Shown: positions 26,682 through 35,993 of the stretch, in pieces
How positions within the stretch are numbered: position 1 is the first letter of the stretch
Layout of the letters: the number at the start of each line of letters is the position of its first letter
DNA from: Kribbella jejuensis
GTDB lineage: Bacteria > Actinomycetota > Actinomycetes > Propionibacteriales > Kribbellaceae
Direction of reading: 5' to 3'
Length of the DNA stretch: 64,000 nt
NCBI RefSeq assembly: GCF_006715085.1
Contig: NZ_VFMM01000004.1
Span: 372,001-436,000, forward strand
The notes under the pieces: generated by a model
What the model was told of the DNA's origin: nothing
The model's input: the letters and a program-made list of their open reading frames with translations, nothing else
Databases searched by the model: none
Made by a program: the position numbers and the translations under genes

Positions 26682-28613
26682 CTAGACGGCCGGGCGGACG
26701 TCCACGTCGGCAGCCCGTACGTAGGCCATCCGGTGCCCGAACCAGATCTCGTAGTACTTGTCCTTGCCGAGCACCTGGACGTGGTCGGTCGGCGGCTGCC
26801 CGTCGAACGTCACGGCCCGGTAGTAGTCGGTCTCGATGTTCAGGTCACCGACTGGGTAGGCCTGACCCGCACCGATCGAGTACTGCAACGGCGTCACCGT
26901 CTGGTACGGGATCCCGGCCGGGTACGCCGACGCCTCCGGGTAGGCCCTTCCGTACACCGGTACCGAGGTGAGACCGGCCTTCGGCTTCACGACCAGGCCG
27001 GGCTTGGCGAACGCGTCCGGCGCGGAGGCCGGGCTCTTGAACCAGCCGAGAGCCCCCAGGTACCAGACGGCCACCCAGTCTCCCTGGCGCTGGGCGACGA
27101 CGTACTGCGAACCCGCTGCGGCCCGTGAGCCCATGTCGGACACCTCGGTCGTACCGTTGGAGCCGTCCGGGTGCAGGCCGATGTCCTTGACCAGCGGTGC
27201 GTTGTCGTCCGGCGCCTGGCGCAGGTAGACGAAGTTGGTGCCCTGCGGGGTGCACGGCGTACCCGGAGTGTCGCAGCTGTTGACGACCTGGACGTTGCCC
27301 TCGAAGCCAGGCTTGATCGTGACGATCGAACCGGCCTTCACCGGCAGCACGGAGTGGCCCCAGATCGGCGCGCCGAGCAGGTCGAAGTAGTGCTCCCAGT
27401 CCCAGTACGGTCCCGGGTCCCAGTGCATGCCGCGGACCGTGGACGGGACCGTGCCCGGCACCTGGTCGTGGCCGATGATGTGGGCGCGGTCGAGCGGGAT
27501 GTCGTTCTTCGCGGCCAGGTAGCGCACCAGCTTGGCCGAGTTGCGGTACAGCGACTCGGTGAACCAGGTGGCACCCTGCGGCGCGAAGCCCTCGTGCTCG
27601 ATGCCGATGCTGTGCATGTTCACGTACCAGTTGCCGGCGTGCCAGGCGACGTCCTTGGCCTTCACGTGCTGCCAGACGTGGCCGTCGTTGGACCGCATCG
27701 TGTAGTTCCAGCTGACGTACGTCGGGTCCTGCACCAGGTTCAGCACGCCCTGCCAGGTGCCCTCGGTGTCGTGGATGACGATGTAGTCGATCTTCCCGGT
27801 CTTCGGCCGGTTCGCGAGGTCGTGGTTGCCGTAGTCGCCGTCGGTACCGAAGGTCGAGTACGGCGCCGGCAGCCACTCGCAGCCGAGCGACGGCGGGCAC
27901 TCCACGTCCGACTTGGACGGCTGGACGCCGGCCGGCAGCGACAGCTTGCTCAGCTGCGACTTGTCCGGCGTGACCGCGAGCGCCGGCATCACGATCTGCT
28001 GGCCGGTGTTCGTGGTTCGGGCGGCGCCCTTGGCCATGATCGCGTAGACGTCGTCGGCGAAGCCGCCGGCGCCGACCTTGTCCCAGGCCTCGGCGTACGA
28101 CGCGATCGCGCCGTACCACTGGGCCGGTGAGGTGCTCGTACCGACCGGCAGGCCGAGCGACTTCTGGTACGACGCCAGCACCGCGGCACCGCCGTCGATG
28201 TTGGCTCCGGTGTCGGTGCGCAGCGTGGACTGGTCGATGCCGGTCAGGTCGGACGCCTTCTTCAGCGTCTGCAGCGACTCGGCGGTGGCGACCTTCTGCT
28301 TGCCGGACAGGTCGGCCACCTCGGAGGCACCCAGACCGGTGAGGTGCATCGGGCCGTACCCGCCGGTGGTGCTCGGCGCGCCGGCGTGGTCGTCCCAGCG
28401 CGACTCGGCGTACGAGACGGCCAGCAGGACGGACTCCGGTACGCCGTACTTCGCGGCCGCCGCGCTGTACGCCGCGGTGCCGTCGGCGCTCGCGCTACTG
28501 ACGACGCCGGGCGGCGAGGCCTGGGCCGGTGGACTTCCCAACGACACGCCGACCACCGCGGTCGGCAGCGCTACCGCAGCGAGTGCGGCAAGAATCTTCG
28601 GACGACGCAGCAT
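26682..28613 (-). CDS. Secreted N-acetylmuramoyl-L-alanine amidase
   Basis: 643 residues. A signal peptide (about 1-33, ending near PPAQAS) precedes a lysozyme-like helical region (ESVLLAVSYAESRWDDH) and the amidase_2/PGRP domain. That domain has zinc-ligand candidates YIVIHDTEG, AWHAGNWYVN with SIGIEHEGF, and IIGHDQVPGT. The C-terminal ~200 residues are beta-rich repeats, probably SH3-like wall binding. It should cleave peptide stems from glycan outside the membrane. The ATG at 28613 has CAGGAGA six bases upstream. Confidence 0.9.
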   Translation of the reverse strand: MLRRPKILAALAAVALPTAVVGVSLGSPPAQASPPGVVSSASADGTAAYSAAAAKYGVPESVLLAVSYAESRWDDHAGAPSTTGGYGPMHLTGLGASEVADLSGKQKVATAESLQTLKKASDLTGIDQSTLRTDTGANIDGGAAVLASYQKSLGLPVGTSTSPAQWYGAIASYAEAWDKVGAGGFADDVYAIMAKGAARTTNTGQQIVMPALAVTPDKSQLSKLSLPAGVQPSKSDVECPPSLGCEWLPAPYSTFGTDGDYGNHDLANRPKTGKIDYIVIHDTEGTWQGVLNLVQDPTYVSWNYTMRSNDGHVWQHVKAKDVAWHAGNWYVNMHSIGIEHEGFAPQGATWFTESLYRNSAKLVRYLAAKNDIPLDRAHIIGHDQVPGTVPSTVRGMHWDPGPYWDWEHYFDLLGAPIWGHSVLPVKAGSIVTIKPGFEGNVQVVNSCDTPGTPCTPQGTNFVYLRQAPDDNAPLVKDIGLHPDGSNGTTEVSDMGSRAAAGSQYVVAQRQGDWVAVWYLGALGWFKSPASAPDAFAKPGLVVKPKAGLTSVPVYGRAYPEASAYPAGIPYQTVTPLQYSIGAGQAYPVGDLNIETDYYRAVTFDGQPPTDHVQVLGKDKYYEIWFGHRMAYVRAADVDVRPAV

Positions 28614-28640
28614 GATGATCTCCTGAACCCGTGGGCGGGT

Positions 28641-28659
28641 GCCGGTCACACAGACCGGC
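28641..28659 (-). promoter_or_regulatory. Small inverted repeat in the amidase leader
   Basis: GCCGGTC (28641-28647) and GACCGGC (28653-28659) form a perfect 7-bp stem with a five-base loop, about 28 bases upstream of the amidase ATG. It may be an operator or an mRNA leader hairpin. A weak minus-strand -10 (TAGGCT, 28665-28660) is adjacent. Confidence 0.35.
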
Positions 28660-28739
28660 AGCCTAGTCACTGTGGGTCCGGGCGACGCGGATGTCAACGG
28701 TTAACGGAAATCGGCCACCTCGGGTTATGGAGTACCGCG

Positions 28740-29330
28740 ATGGAAGCGCTGCCGCTGGCGGTGACGACCGGCTGGGCGAGTGGTGTGAACGCCTACGCCT
28801 GCGTGCTGATCCTCGGCCTGCTCGGCCGGTTCGCCGGCGCCGGCGACGTACCGCACGCACTCACCACGACGCCGGTACTGATCGCGGCCGGCGTGCTGTT
28901 CGCGTTCGAGTTCGTCGCCGACAAGATCCCGTACGTCGACTCCGCGTGGGACGCGATCTCGACGGTGATCCGGCCGACCATCGGGGCGATCATCGCCGCG
29001 ATGCTGTCCGGTCAGGCGAGCACCCTGCACCAGGCGGTGGTGGCGACGGTCGGCGGTCTGGTGGCGCTGCTCTCACACACCGTGAAGGCGAGTCTGCGGC
29101 TCGCGATCAACACCTCCCCCGAGCCGGTCACGAACATCGCGGCCTCGTCGGGAGAGGATGTGGCGGTCGCCGGTGTGGTGTCGCTGGCCGCGTTCCATCC
29201 GGAGGCGGCACTGATCATCGCGGGCAGCCTGCTGATCGTCGGCCTGATCGCGGTCTACTTCGCCTTCAGGTTCATCCGGCGCGGGTATCTCAGGTTCAAG
29301 GCGTGGCGAGAGAAACGTGGGAACAGGTAG
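28740..29330 (+). CDS. DUF4126 membrane protein
   Basis: 196 residues with four or five membrane segments. The conserved opening (GWASGVNAYACVLILGLLGR), FEFVADKIPYVDSAWD and the SSGEDVAVAG region match DUF4126. Function is unknown. Its stop overlaps the start of the next gene (TAGTG), so it is co-transcribed with the FAD oxidoreductase. Confidence 0.82.
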   Translation: MEALPLAVTTGWASGVNAYACVLILGLLGRFAGAGDVPHALTTTPVLIAAGVLFAFEFVADKIPYVDSAWDAISTVIRPTIGAIIAAMLSGQASTLHQAVVATVGGLVALLSHTVKASLRLAINTSPEPVTNIAASSGEDVAVAGVVSLAAFHPEAALIIAGSLLIVGLIAVYFAFRFIRRGYLRFKAWREKRGNR

Positions 29331-30637
29331 TGGCTGATGTGATTGTCGTCGGGGCCGGTCTGGCCGGTCTCGCGAGTGCTGTGCGGCTGGCGAAGCTCGG
29401 CCACCAGGTGACCATCTGCGAACGCGACGAGCACCTTGGCGGTGTCCTGGGCCGCGTAGAAGCCGATGGCTTCACCTGGGATGCAGGAGCTGCCAGTACG
29501 ACGCTCCCCGCCGCGCTGCGCGACCTGTTCCGCAAGAGCGGCCGGCCGATCGAGAGCCTCGTCCAACTGGAGCCCGTGACCGAGCCGCGTCGCCACATGT
29601 TCTCCGACGGCTCCGTCCTCGACCTGCCGATCAGTGACCGTGGCTCGCAGGAGGAGGCCTGGACGGACCTCGCAGGCGCACCTGTGGCCGAGCAGTGGAC
29701 CAAGCTGGTCGACGGGTTCGGCGACACGTGGCAACTGCTCCGCAAGACGTCGCTGGAACCACCTCTCGAGCCCAAACTGCCGCTCAAGACCATCCGCGCC
29801 CTGAAGCCCTGGCAGTCGCTGGAGAAGGTTGCACAGCGCCAACTGACCGACGAGCGCGCACGGGCAGTGCTCCGGTACTACGCAGCGCAGGGCGGTTCCG
29901 AGGCGGGGCTCACACCGGGCTATGTCGGTGTCTGGTCCTACTTGGAGCGCACGTTCGGCCGCTGGACGATCCCGGGTGGGTTCGGTGCCCTGGCCGACGC
30001 GCTGGTGCAGCGTGCGAGCGAGCGGAAGATCACCATCCGTACCAGCGCCGAGGTGGTCGCCGTGACGACAGCCGGCGGCGCAGTGAGCGGCGTACGGCTG
30101 TCGGACGGCGAGGCGATCCCTGCCGACATCGTGGTGAGTGACATCGATCCACGGGTGCTCTACGAGTCCATGGTCGACGACCCCGCCGCCAAAAAGGTGC
30201 GCAAGCGGATCCTGTCGACGCACCAGGCACAGGCTGCGTACGTCGTACACCTGGGCCTGAAGGAGCCGGTACCGACGCTTCCGTTCGAGACTGTGCTGCA
30301 CGGCACCCCGACGGTCGTCGTACGGACAGGTGGTACAGCGCCCGCTGGTCACCAAGCGTGGTCCGTGCTGGTCCACGGCTACCCGACAGACGACGTACTG
30401 GACCTCTTGGTCGCCCGCGGTCTGCCCGTGCGCGACAAGGTGGTGTCCAGGCAGACGTCACCGTCCTGGTGGGCCGGGGTGGCCTGGGAGGGATACAAGA
30501 CGGCCCGTCGGCGGGCGTCGAACGTGTCCCCGGTGAAGGGCCTGTACTGCGTCGGCGCGGGCGCTCATCCGGGTTCCGGGGTGCCCGCGACCACCCTCGG
30601 CGCGGCCATCGTCGCGGACGCGATCGGGAAGGCCTGA
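29330..30637 (+). CDS. FAD-dependent oxidoreductase, phytoene desaturase-like
   Basis: 435 residues. The N-terminal Rossmann motif VIVVGAGLAGLASAVRLAKLG is followed by the acidic end of beta-2 (ICERDEHLGG). The C-terminal FAD motif is GLYCVGAGAHPGSGVPATTLGA, characteristic of the CrtI/NAD(P)-binding amine oxidase-like group. The substrate is unknown; no other carotenoid genes lie nearby, although a polyprenyl diphosphate synthase is 4 kb away. The GTG start overlaps the DUF4126 stop by one base. Confidence 0.85.
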   Translation: MADVIVVGAGLAGLASAVRLAKLGHQVTICERDEHLGGVLGRVEADGFTWDAGAASTTLPAALRDLFRKSGRPIESLVQLEPVTEPRRHMFSDGSVLDLPISDRGSQEEAWTDLAGAPVAEQWTKLVDGFGDTWQLLRKTSLEPPLEPKLPLKTIRALKPWQSLEKVAQRQLTDERARAVLRYYAAQGGSEAGLTPGYVGVWSYLERTFGRWTIPGGFGALADALVQRASERKITIRTSAEVVAVTTAGGAVSGVRLSDGEAIPADIVVSDIDPRVLYESMVDDPAAKKVRKRILSTHQAQAAYVVHLGLKEPVPTLPFETVLHGTPTVVVRTGGTAPAGHQAWSVLVHGYPTDDVLDLLVARGLPVRDKVVSRQTSPSWWAGVAWEGYKTARRRASNVSPVKGLYCVGAGAHPGSGVPATTLGAAIVADAIGKA

Positions 30638-30728
30638 GACCCGCGTGGGGTTATGCACTCGAGACAACTAAGATTGGTTGTTCTTGTGTTCTGAGCGGGG
30701 CTGGTGCCCGGCGGTAGAGAGGACCTTG

Positions 30729-32915
30729 GTGGATCAATCCCCCACAGTGGAGCGCGCTGAGCTGGCGGCTGAGCAACAGCATGTCGACCGGGTCTACGGC
30801 CGGGTCGAGGAGGCCGCCCGGTCCGCTTCCCGGATCGCGGTCGAAGGTCACCAGCGTGGCCAGGCGCAGAACGTCGGCCGGGTCCGCGAGGAAGAGCAGA
30901 CCGGTCTGTACGAGCGGGACGTGCTGGTGTTCGCGGCCGCCCGCCGGATCGCCGAGCTGGACGCGGAGCACGAGGGCCTGGTGTTCGGCCGGCTGGACTC
31001 CGACCGGGGCGACGACGAGCCGCCCGCCGCGACCGCGGCTGAGCTCGACAAGCTGTACGTCGGGCGGATCGGGGTCCGCGACGCGGAGTACGAACCGCTC
31101 GTGATCGACTGGCGGGCACCCGCGGCGGAGCCGTTCTACCGGGCCACCCCGACCGACCGGCAAAAGGTCGTCCGGCGGCGCGTGCTGCGGAACAAGGGCG
31201 CGAAGATCGCCGGCCTCGAGGACGACCTGCTGGCACCGGAGCGGGCGCCGGAGGACCTGCCGGTGATGGGCGAGGGCGCGCTGATGGCATCGCTGTCGCG
31301 GGCCCGTGGGCACACGATGCGCGACATCGTCGCCACCATCCAGGCCGAGCAGGACGAGGCGATCCGGGCACCGGCCCGCGGTGTCACCGTGATCGGCGGC
31401 GGCCCGGGTACGGGCAAGACCGTGGTCGCGCTGCACCGCGCCGCGTACCTGCTGTACAGCGACCGCCGGCGCTTCGAGCGTGGCGGCGTACTGGTCGTCG
31501 GTCCGTCCGCGGCGTTCATGGCGTACATCGAGCGAGTGCTGCCGAGCCTCGGTGAGAACACCGTGTCGCTGCGGGCTGTTGGTGAGCTGGTCGACGGCGT
31601 GAAGGCGACCGCGGTCGACAACGCCGACGTTGCCGCGATCAAGGGCTCGCTGCGGATGCGCACCGTGCTCGCGCGCGCGGCCCGTGACCGGGTGCCGAAC
31701 GCTCCGACCACCCTGCGGGTCTTCATCGGCGGCGCGACCGTCGAGCTGGACGCGAACCAGCTCGACAACGTCCGCCGGAACGCTTTGCGCCGGACAGCTC
31801 GCAACCGGGCAGCCGCTGAGGCTCGGAAGGGTCTGGTTGCCGCGCTGTGGCAGCGGTTCCCGGAGGACCTGCGCAACGGTCCACTGGGTGACCGTGAGGC
31901 GTTCGGCGACCGCGTGACCGACACCCCGGCGTTCCGGACGTTCTTCAGCGCCTGGTGGCCGGTCCTGACGCCGGAGTCCGTCCTGCGTTGGCTCGGCGAC
32001 GCGCGCCGCCTGCAGCGCTGGGGTCGCAACGAGCTGACACCCGCCGAGATCGAAGCGCTCGCGACCGCGATCCGTACCACGGACGAGTTCACCGTCGCCG
32101 ACGTCGCGTTGCTGGACGAGCTCGGTACGTTCCTGGGCCGCCCGCCCGTGGTGGAGAACACCGACGAGGAGTTCGACTGGCTGGAGGGGCTGACCGACGG
32201 CGTCAACGAAGTACTGACCAGCTCCGAGCGCCGGGCCCGGGCCGCGGCGGCCCGCGAGGCGGAGGAGCCGGAGGAGTATGCGCACGTCCTGGTGGACGAG
32301 GCGCAGGACCTCTCCCCCATGCAATGGCGGATGGTCACCCGGCGCGGCCCGCAGGCCAGCTGGACGATCGTTGGCGACCTCGCGCAGAGCTCGTGGCGGG
32401 ACCCGGCCGAGGCCCAGGCCGCGATGGATTCGATGCTGTCGCACCTGCAGCGGCACACGTTCCGGCTGTCCACCAACTACCGGAACTCGGCCGAGATCTA
32501 CGCGTTCGCCGGTGAGGTGATCCGGCAGTCGATCCCGGACGCCGACCTGCCGAACGCGGTCCGCAGTACCGGGGTCGAGCCGGAGCACCGGATCTTCGAC
32601 GCGGGCAAGGTGGCCGAGGCCGCCGGCGACGCGGCCGCCGAACTGCTCCAGGTGGTCGAGGGGACCGTCGGGGTGATCGTCCCGCCGGCCCTGCGCGGGG
32701 CGGTCGACCCGGTGCTGGCCGAGCTCGGCGATCCGCGGGTCGTTGCCGTCAGCCCCTTGGACTCCAAGGGCCTGGAGTACGACGGTGTCGTGGTGGTCGA
32801 GCCGGATCGGATCGTCAGCGACACGCTCGGCGGCGTCCGCGCCCTGTACGTCGTGCTGACCCGGGCGACCCAGCGGCTGATCACCGTGAACAGCACGACC
32901 CGCTGGCTGCCCTAG
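30729..32915 (+). CDS. HelD-like UvrD-family ATPase
   Basis: 728 residues. An N-terminal coiled-coil arm (about 1-90, ending EEEQTGLYERD) and the VGRIGVRD...PLVIDWRAPAAEPFY region typical of HelD precede Walker A GGGPGTGKT at residues 223-231, the DEAQDLSPMQW Walker B, and C-terminal helicase motifs (LDSKGLEYDGVVVVEP, YVVLTRATQRL). HelD proteins bind RNA polymerase and release stalled complexes; the actinobacterial class includes rifamycin-resistance HelR. The GTG at 30729 has GAGAGGA upstream. Confidence 0.88.
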   Translation: MDQSPTVERAELAAEQQHVDRVYGRVEEAARSASRIAVEGHQRGQAQNVGRVREEEQTGLYERDVLVFAAARRIAELDAEHEGLVFGRLDSDRGDDEPPAATAAELDKLYVGRIGVRDAEYEPLVIDWRAPAAEPFYRATPTDRQKVVRRRVLRNKGAKIAGLEDDLLAPERAPEDLPVMGEGALMASLSRARGHTMRDIVATIQAEQDEAIRAPARGVTVIGGGPGTGKTVVALHRAAYLLYSDRRRFERGGVLVVGPSAAFMAYIERVLPSLGENTVSLRAVGELVDGVKATAVDNADVAAIKGSLRMRTVLARAARDRVPNAPTTLRVFIGGATVELDANQLDNVRRNALRRTARNRAAAEARKGLVAALWQRFPEDLRNGPLGDREAFGDRVTDTPAFRTFFSAWWPVLTPESVLRWLGDARRLQRWGRNELTPAEIEALATAIRTTDEFTVADVALLDELGTFLGRPPVVENTDEEFDWLEGLTDGVNEVLTSSERRARAAAAREAEEPEEYAHVLVDEAQDLSPMQWRMVTRRGPQASWTIVGDLAQSSWRDPAEAQAAMDSMLSHLQRHTFRLSTNYRNSAEIYAFAGEVIRQSIPDADLPNAVRSTGVEPEHRIFDAGKVAEAAGDAAAELLQVVEGTVGVIVPPALRGAVDPVLAELGDPRVVAVSPLDSKGLEYDGVVVVEPDRIVSDTLGGVRALYVVLTRATQRLITVNSTTRWLP

Positions 32916-33451
32916 CCGCGGGGTACGACGTACTGCACGAGGTCGGCGTCGTTGGCGGCGAGGTCGGCCCAGTGCGTGGTCAGGTGCAGGATCGCGAGGC
33001 CACCGGTCGGGTACTTCTGGGTGAGCTGCACGCGCTCCGGGCTGGTGCCGTCGAGGGCGAGTTCGTCGGCCAGCCACGGGATGCCGGGCGCGTGGCCGAC
33101 GACGACCACCGTGCGGGCCTCGGCCGGTACCTCGCGGATGACGTCGAGCAGTGCGTCGGTGTCGGCGTTGTAGACGCGCTTGTCGTACCAGACGTCCTTG
33201 GCGGTGACGCCCGCGTCCGCGACGTACTTCCAGGTCTCGCGGGTGCGCTTCGAGGGCGAGCACAGGACCAGGTCCGGTTCGATGCCTTCGGCAACGAGGT
33301 GCCGGCCGGCCGCGCTCGCGTCCGCGCGGCCGCGATCGGCCAGCGGGCGGTCGAGGTCCGCCAGCTCCGGCCTGCTCTCCGGCGGCACCGCCTTCGCGTG
33401 CCGGAGCAGGACGAGCGTGCGGTCGATCAACAGGTCCGACGGGTCAGCCAT
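32912..33451 (-). CDS. SixA-like histidine phosphatase
   Basis: 179 residues of the histidine phosphatase superfamily. The catalytic RHG-like motif is LVLLRHAKA (RHA form, as in SixA). RPLADRGRADASAAGRHL and LVLCSPSKRTRETW follow, and the second catalytic His is VVVGHAPGI. SixA dephosphorylates phosphohistidine; the target here is unknown. It starts four bases downstream of metF and overlaps the convergent HelD-like gene by four bases. Confidence 0.85.
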   Translation of the reverse strand: MADPSDLLIDRTLVLLRHAKAVPPESRPELADLDRPLADRGRADASAAGRHLVAEGIEPDLVLCSPSKRTRETWKYVADAGVTAKDVWYDKRVYNADTDALLDVIREVPAEARTVVVVGHAPGIPWLADELALDGTSPERVQLTQKYPTGGLAILHLTTHWADLAANDADLVQYVVPRG

Positions 33452-33455
33452 TGGG

Positions 33456-34373
33456 TCAGGATACGTTGGCGGCCTGGAGGTTGCGGAAGACCTGTCGTGT
33501 CGCTGTGGATCTGTTCAGCGTGATGAAATGGATGCCCGGTGCGCCGCCGGTCAGCAGCCGCTCGCAGAGCTCGGTGGCGATCTCGATGCCGACCTCACGG
33601 ACCGCCGCCGGCTCGTCCTCGACGGCCAGCAACCGGTCGGTGACCTCGGCCGGCAACGCCATCCCGGTGAGCTCCGCCATCCGCTGGATCTGCTTGATGT
33701 TCGTGACCGGCATGATGCCCGGCAGCACCGGGATGTCGCAGCCGAGCGCGGCCGCCCGGTCGACCAGCCGGAAGTAGTCGTCGGCGCCGAAGAACATCTG
33801 GGTGATCGCGTAGTCGGCACCGGCCTGCGCCTTCGCGGCCAGCACCTGCGCGTCCGCCTCGAGCGACGCGGCCTCCGGATGCTTGTCCGGGAAGGCGGCG
33901 ACGCCGACGCAGAAGTCGCCGAGCGAACGGATCAGCTCGACCAGCTCGATCGCGTGGTTCAGGCCCTCGGGATGCGCGACCCACGGCTGGTTCGGACCGC
34001 CCGGCGGGTCGCCGCGCAGCGCGAGCATGTTCCGGACGCCGGAGCCGGCGTACGCGCCGATCACCGATCGGAGCTCGTCGCGGGAGTGCGCGACACAGGT
34101 CAGGTGCCCGAGCGGCGTCAGCGAGGTGTCCTGCGCGACCCGCTCGGTGACCCTGATGGTGCCGTCGCGGGTAGTGCCGCCGGCGCCGTACGTGATCGAG
34201 ACGAACGTCGGGTGCAGCTGCTCGATCTCGCGGATCGAACGCCACAGCACCTCCTCGGCCTCGGGCGTCTTCGGCGGGAAGAACTCGAACGAGAAGGACC
34301 GCTCCCCGGCCGCGAGCAGCTCGCGGATGGTCGGCGCACCGCCGGGCAGCGTCGAGGGAAGTCCGTTCGCCAT
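33456..34373 (-). CDS. metF: Methylenetetrahydrofolate reductase
   Basis: FAD enzyme reducing 5,10-methylene-THF to 5-methyl-THF for methionine synthesis. The 305 residues show the TIM-barrel start FSFEFFPPKTPEAEE, the SITYGAGG motif, ALRGDPPGG and ADYAITQMFFGADDY. The ATG at 34373 was chosen because the frame above it overlaps the divergent polyprenyl synthase promoter. Only 58 bases separate the two divergent starts. Confidence 0.95.
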   Translation of the reverse strand: MANGLPSTLPGGAPTIRELLAAGERSFSFEFFPPKTPEAEEVLWRSIREIEQLHPTFVSITYGAGGTTRDGTIRVTERVAQDTSLTPLGHLTCVAHSRDELRSVIGAYAGSGVRNMLALRGDPPGGPNQPWVAHPEGLNHAIELVELIRSLGDFCVGVAAFPDKHPEAASLEADAQVLAAKAQAGADYAITQMFFGADDYFRLVDRAAALGCDIPVLPGIMPVTNIKQIQRMAELTGMALPAEVTDRLLAVEDEPAAVREVGIEIATELCERLLTGGAPGIHFITLNRSTATRQVFRNLQAANVS

Positions 34374-34431
34374 GCGGTTCAGGTTACCCGGGGTGGGTGT
34401 TGGCGTCTGCCCACCGACTACGCTCCGAGAC

Positions 34432-35508
34432 GTGGACGATGTCGACATCGCCGGTGGGATCCAGCGTGCGCTGAGTGGCTTCCTCGACCGGCAGGAGCAG
34501 CGGCTGGCGGCGATCGGCCCGGAGCTGACCGAGCAGGTACGGGCCGCGCGGGACGCGACCAGCGGTGGGAAGCGGTTGCGTCCGTCCTTCTGTTACTGGG
34601 GTTTCCGGGCCGCGGGCGGTGATCCGGCGCTCCCGATCCTGCCGGCAGCGGCGAGCCTGGAGATGCTGCATGTGAGTGCGCTGGTCCACGACGACGTGAT
34701 GGATTCCTCCGACGTACGGCGGGGTCAGCCGGCCGCGCACCGCCGGTTCGAGGCGCTCCAGCGGGAGCGGTCGGACAAGACCGGGCACGGCGGAGACCCG
34801 GTCGGGTTCGGCGTCGGCGCCGCGATCCTGCTCGGCGACCTGTGCCTGATCTGGGCCGACGAGCTGCTGCACACGTCCGGCTTCGACGCGGCCGCGCTGG
34901 CCCGCGCGGAGCAGTACTTCGACGCCGTCCGGGTCGAGGTGACCGCCGGGCAGTACCTCGATCTCGTCGCGCAGGCGAGCGGCGAGTCCGACATGGACCT
35001 CGCGCTGCGGGTCCTGCGGTACAAGTCGGCGACGTACACGGTCGAGCGGCCGCTGCACATCGGCGCCGCGCTGGCCGGTGGCGACGACCGCCTGATCAGC
35101 TCCCTGTCCGGGTACGGCGTACCGCTCGGCGAGGCGTTCCAGCTGCGCGACGACCTGCTCGGCGTGTTCGGGGACCCGGCGCTGACCGGGAAGCCGGCCG
35201 GCGACGATCTGCGCGAGGGCAAGCGGACGGTGCTGATCGCCTACGCCGTGGACCACGCGTCGGAGATCCAGCTGACCGAGTTCAACCGGCTGTTCGGGCG
35301 GCCCGACCTCGACGACGACGAGATCCAGCTGCTGCGCGAGATCCTGCAGGACTCCCGCGCCGTCCAGGCCTGCGAGGAGCTGATCACCGACCGCACCGAG
35401 GACGCGCTCGACGCGCTCGACCGGGCGGAGCTCGCCGACGACACTGACGACACGGCCCGCAAGGCCCTCAACGACCTGGCGATCGCGGCTACGTCGCGGG
35501 TGGTGTAG
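34432..35508 (+). CDS. Polyprenyl (geranylgeranyl-type) diphosphate synthase
   Basis: 358-residue trans-prenyltransferase that condenses isopentenyl diphosphate with allylic diphosphates. First Asp-rich motif DDVMD at 87-91 (LVHDDVMDSSD), the GKRLRPSFCYW substrate motif, and the second Asp motif FQLRDDLLGVFGD at about 240. The chain length is not deducible with certainty. GTG start at 34432; the sequence TACGCT seven bases upstream could be a -10, implying a leaderless transcript. Its 3' end overlaps the HTH gene by 20 bases. Confidence 0.9.
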   Translation: MDDVDIAGGIQRALSGFLDRQEQRLAAIGPELTEQVRAARDATSGGKRLRPSFCYWGFRAAGGDPALPILPAAASLEMLHVSALVHDDVMDSSDVRRGQPAAHRRFEALQRERSDKTGHGGDPVGFGVGAAILLGDLCLIWADELLHTSGFDAAALARAEQYFDAVRVEVTAGQYLDLVAQASGESDMDLALRVLRYKSATYTVERPLHIGAALAGGDDRLISSLSGYGVPLGEAFQLRDDLLGVFGDPALTGKPAGDDLREGKRTVLIAYAVDHASEIQLTEFNRLFGRPDLDDDEIQLLREILQDSRAVQACEELITDRTEDALDALDRAELADDTDDTARKALNDLAIAATSRVV

Positions 35509-35917
35509 CGAGCAGGTTGATCAGCCGGAGCAGGTCGGCGGTCGCGGGCAGGTTGCCGAGCACGATGACCTTGAGCACGGCGCGTTCCTCGTCGTAGATC
35601 GTCTCGGCCTTGAGGTGGACGGCTTCGGGCTGGTTCAGCGCGCCGTGGATGTGGGTGCTGAGCCGGTCGGCGTTGGCCCGGTCGACCGCGTCGATGTGGA
35701 CGATGCTCGACGCCTCGATGTGCCGGGCGGAGCTGTCCACGTCGACGACCGCGGTCGGCGTACCGGTGAACTCCTCGAGGTCCTCACGGCTGATCCGGTA
35801 CTGCTTCCCGATCCGGACCGCCTTCAGCCGGCCGTCGCGGACGTAGTTGCGGATCGTACGGACGTGCAGCCCCAGGCGGTTCGCCACCTGCTCCACCGAG
35901 TACAGCTCCTGGGCCAT
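35489..35917 (-). CDS. Excisionase/MerR-like helix-turn-helix protein
   Basis: 142 residues. The N-terminal 50 form a winged helix-turn-helix (LYSVEQVANRLGLHVRTIRNYVRDGRLKAVRIGKQYRIS), of the excisionase/MerR type. The C-terminal ~80 residues form an alpha/beta domain without a name I know (IVHIDAVDRANADRLSTHI). Probably a local repressor. A perfect palindrome lies 10-27 bases upstream of its start. Its 3' end overlaps the polyprenyl synthase gene. Confidence 0.82.
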   Translation of the reverse strand: MAQELYSVEQVANRLGLHVRTIRNYVRDGRLKAVRIGKQYRISREDLEEFTGTPTAVVDVDSSARHIEASSIVHIDAVDRANADRLSTHIHGALNQPEAVHLKAETIYDEERAVLKVIVLGNLPATADLLRLINLLATPPAT

Positions 35918-35926
35918 GCTGTCAGC

Positions 35927-35944
35927 CTAAGGCACTTTCCTTAG
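35927..35944. promoter_or_regulatory. Palindromic operator between HTH and DUF4180 genes
   Basis: CTAAGG-CACTTT-CCTTAG is a perfect 6+6 palindrome in an AT-rich 76-base gap between divergent genes. TACATGG also occurs twice (35954-35960 and 35991-35997), the second overlapping the DUF4180 start. Location suggests the adjacent HTH protein binds here. Confidence 0.55.
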
Positions 35945-35993
35945 AATTCCCTATACATGGCCCTGTCGCGGTATTTAGGGTAATTTGGGGTAC

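Noticed and set aside
30638-30728. Rifamycin-associated element in front of the HelD-like gene
   Set aside because: A GGGGCTGGTGCCC stretch is present, but it does not match the long inverted element I recall from helR promoters.
30651-33263. Very long open frame (about 870 codons) on the minus strand
   Set aside because: It is exactly antisense to the HelD-like gene, has no recognisable domains and is Arg/Gln/His-rich, as expected for a high-GC shadow frame.
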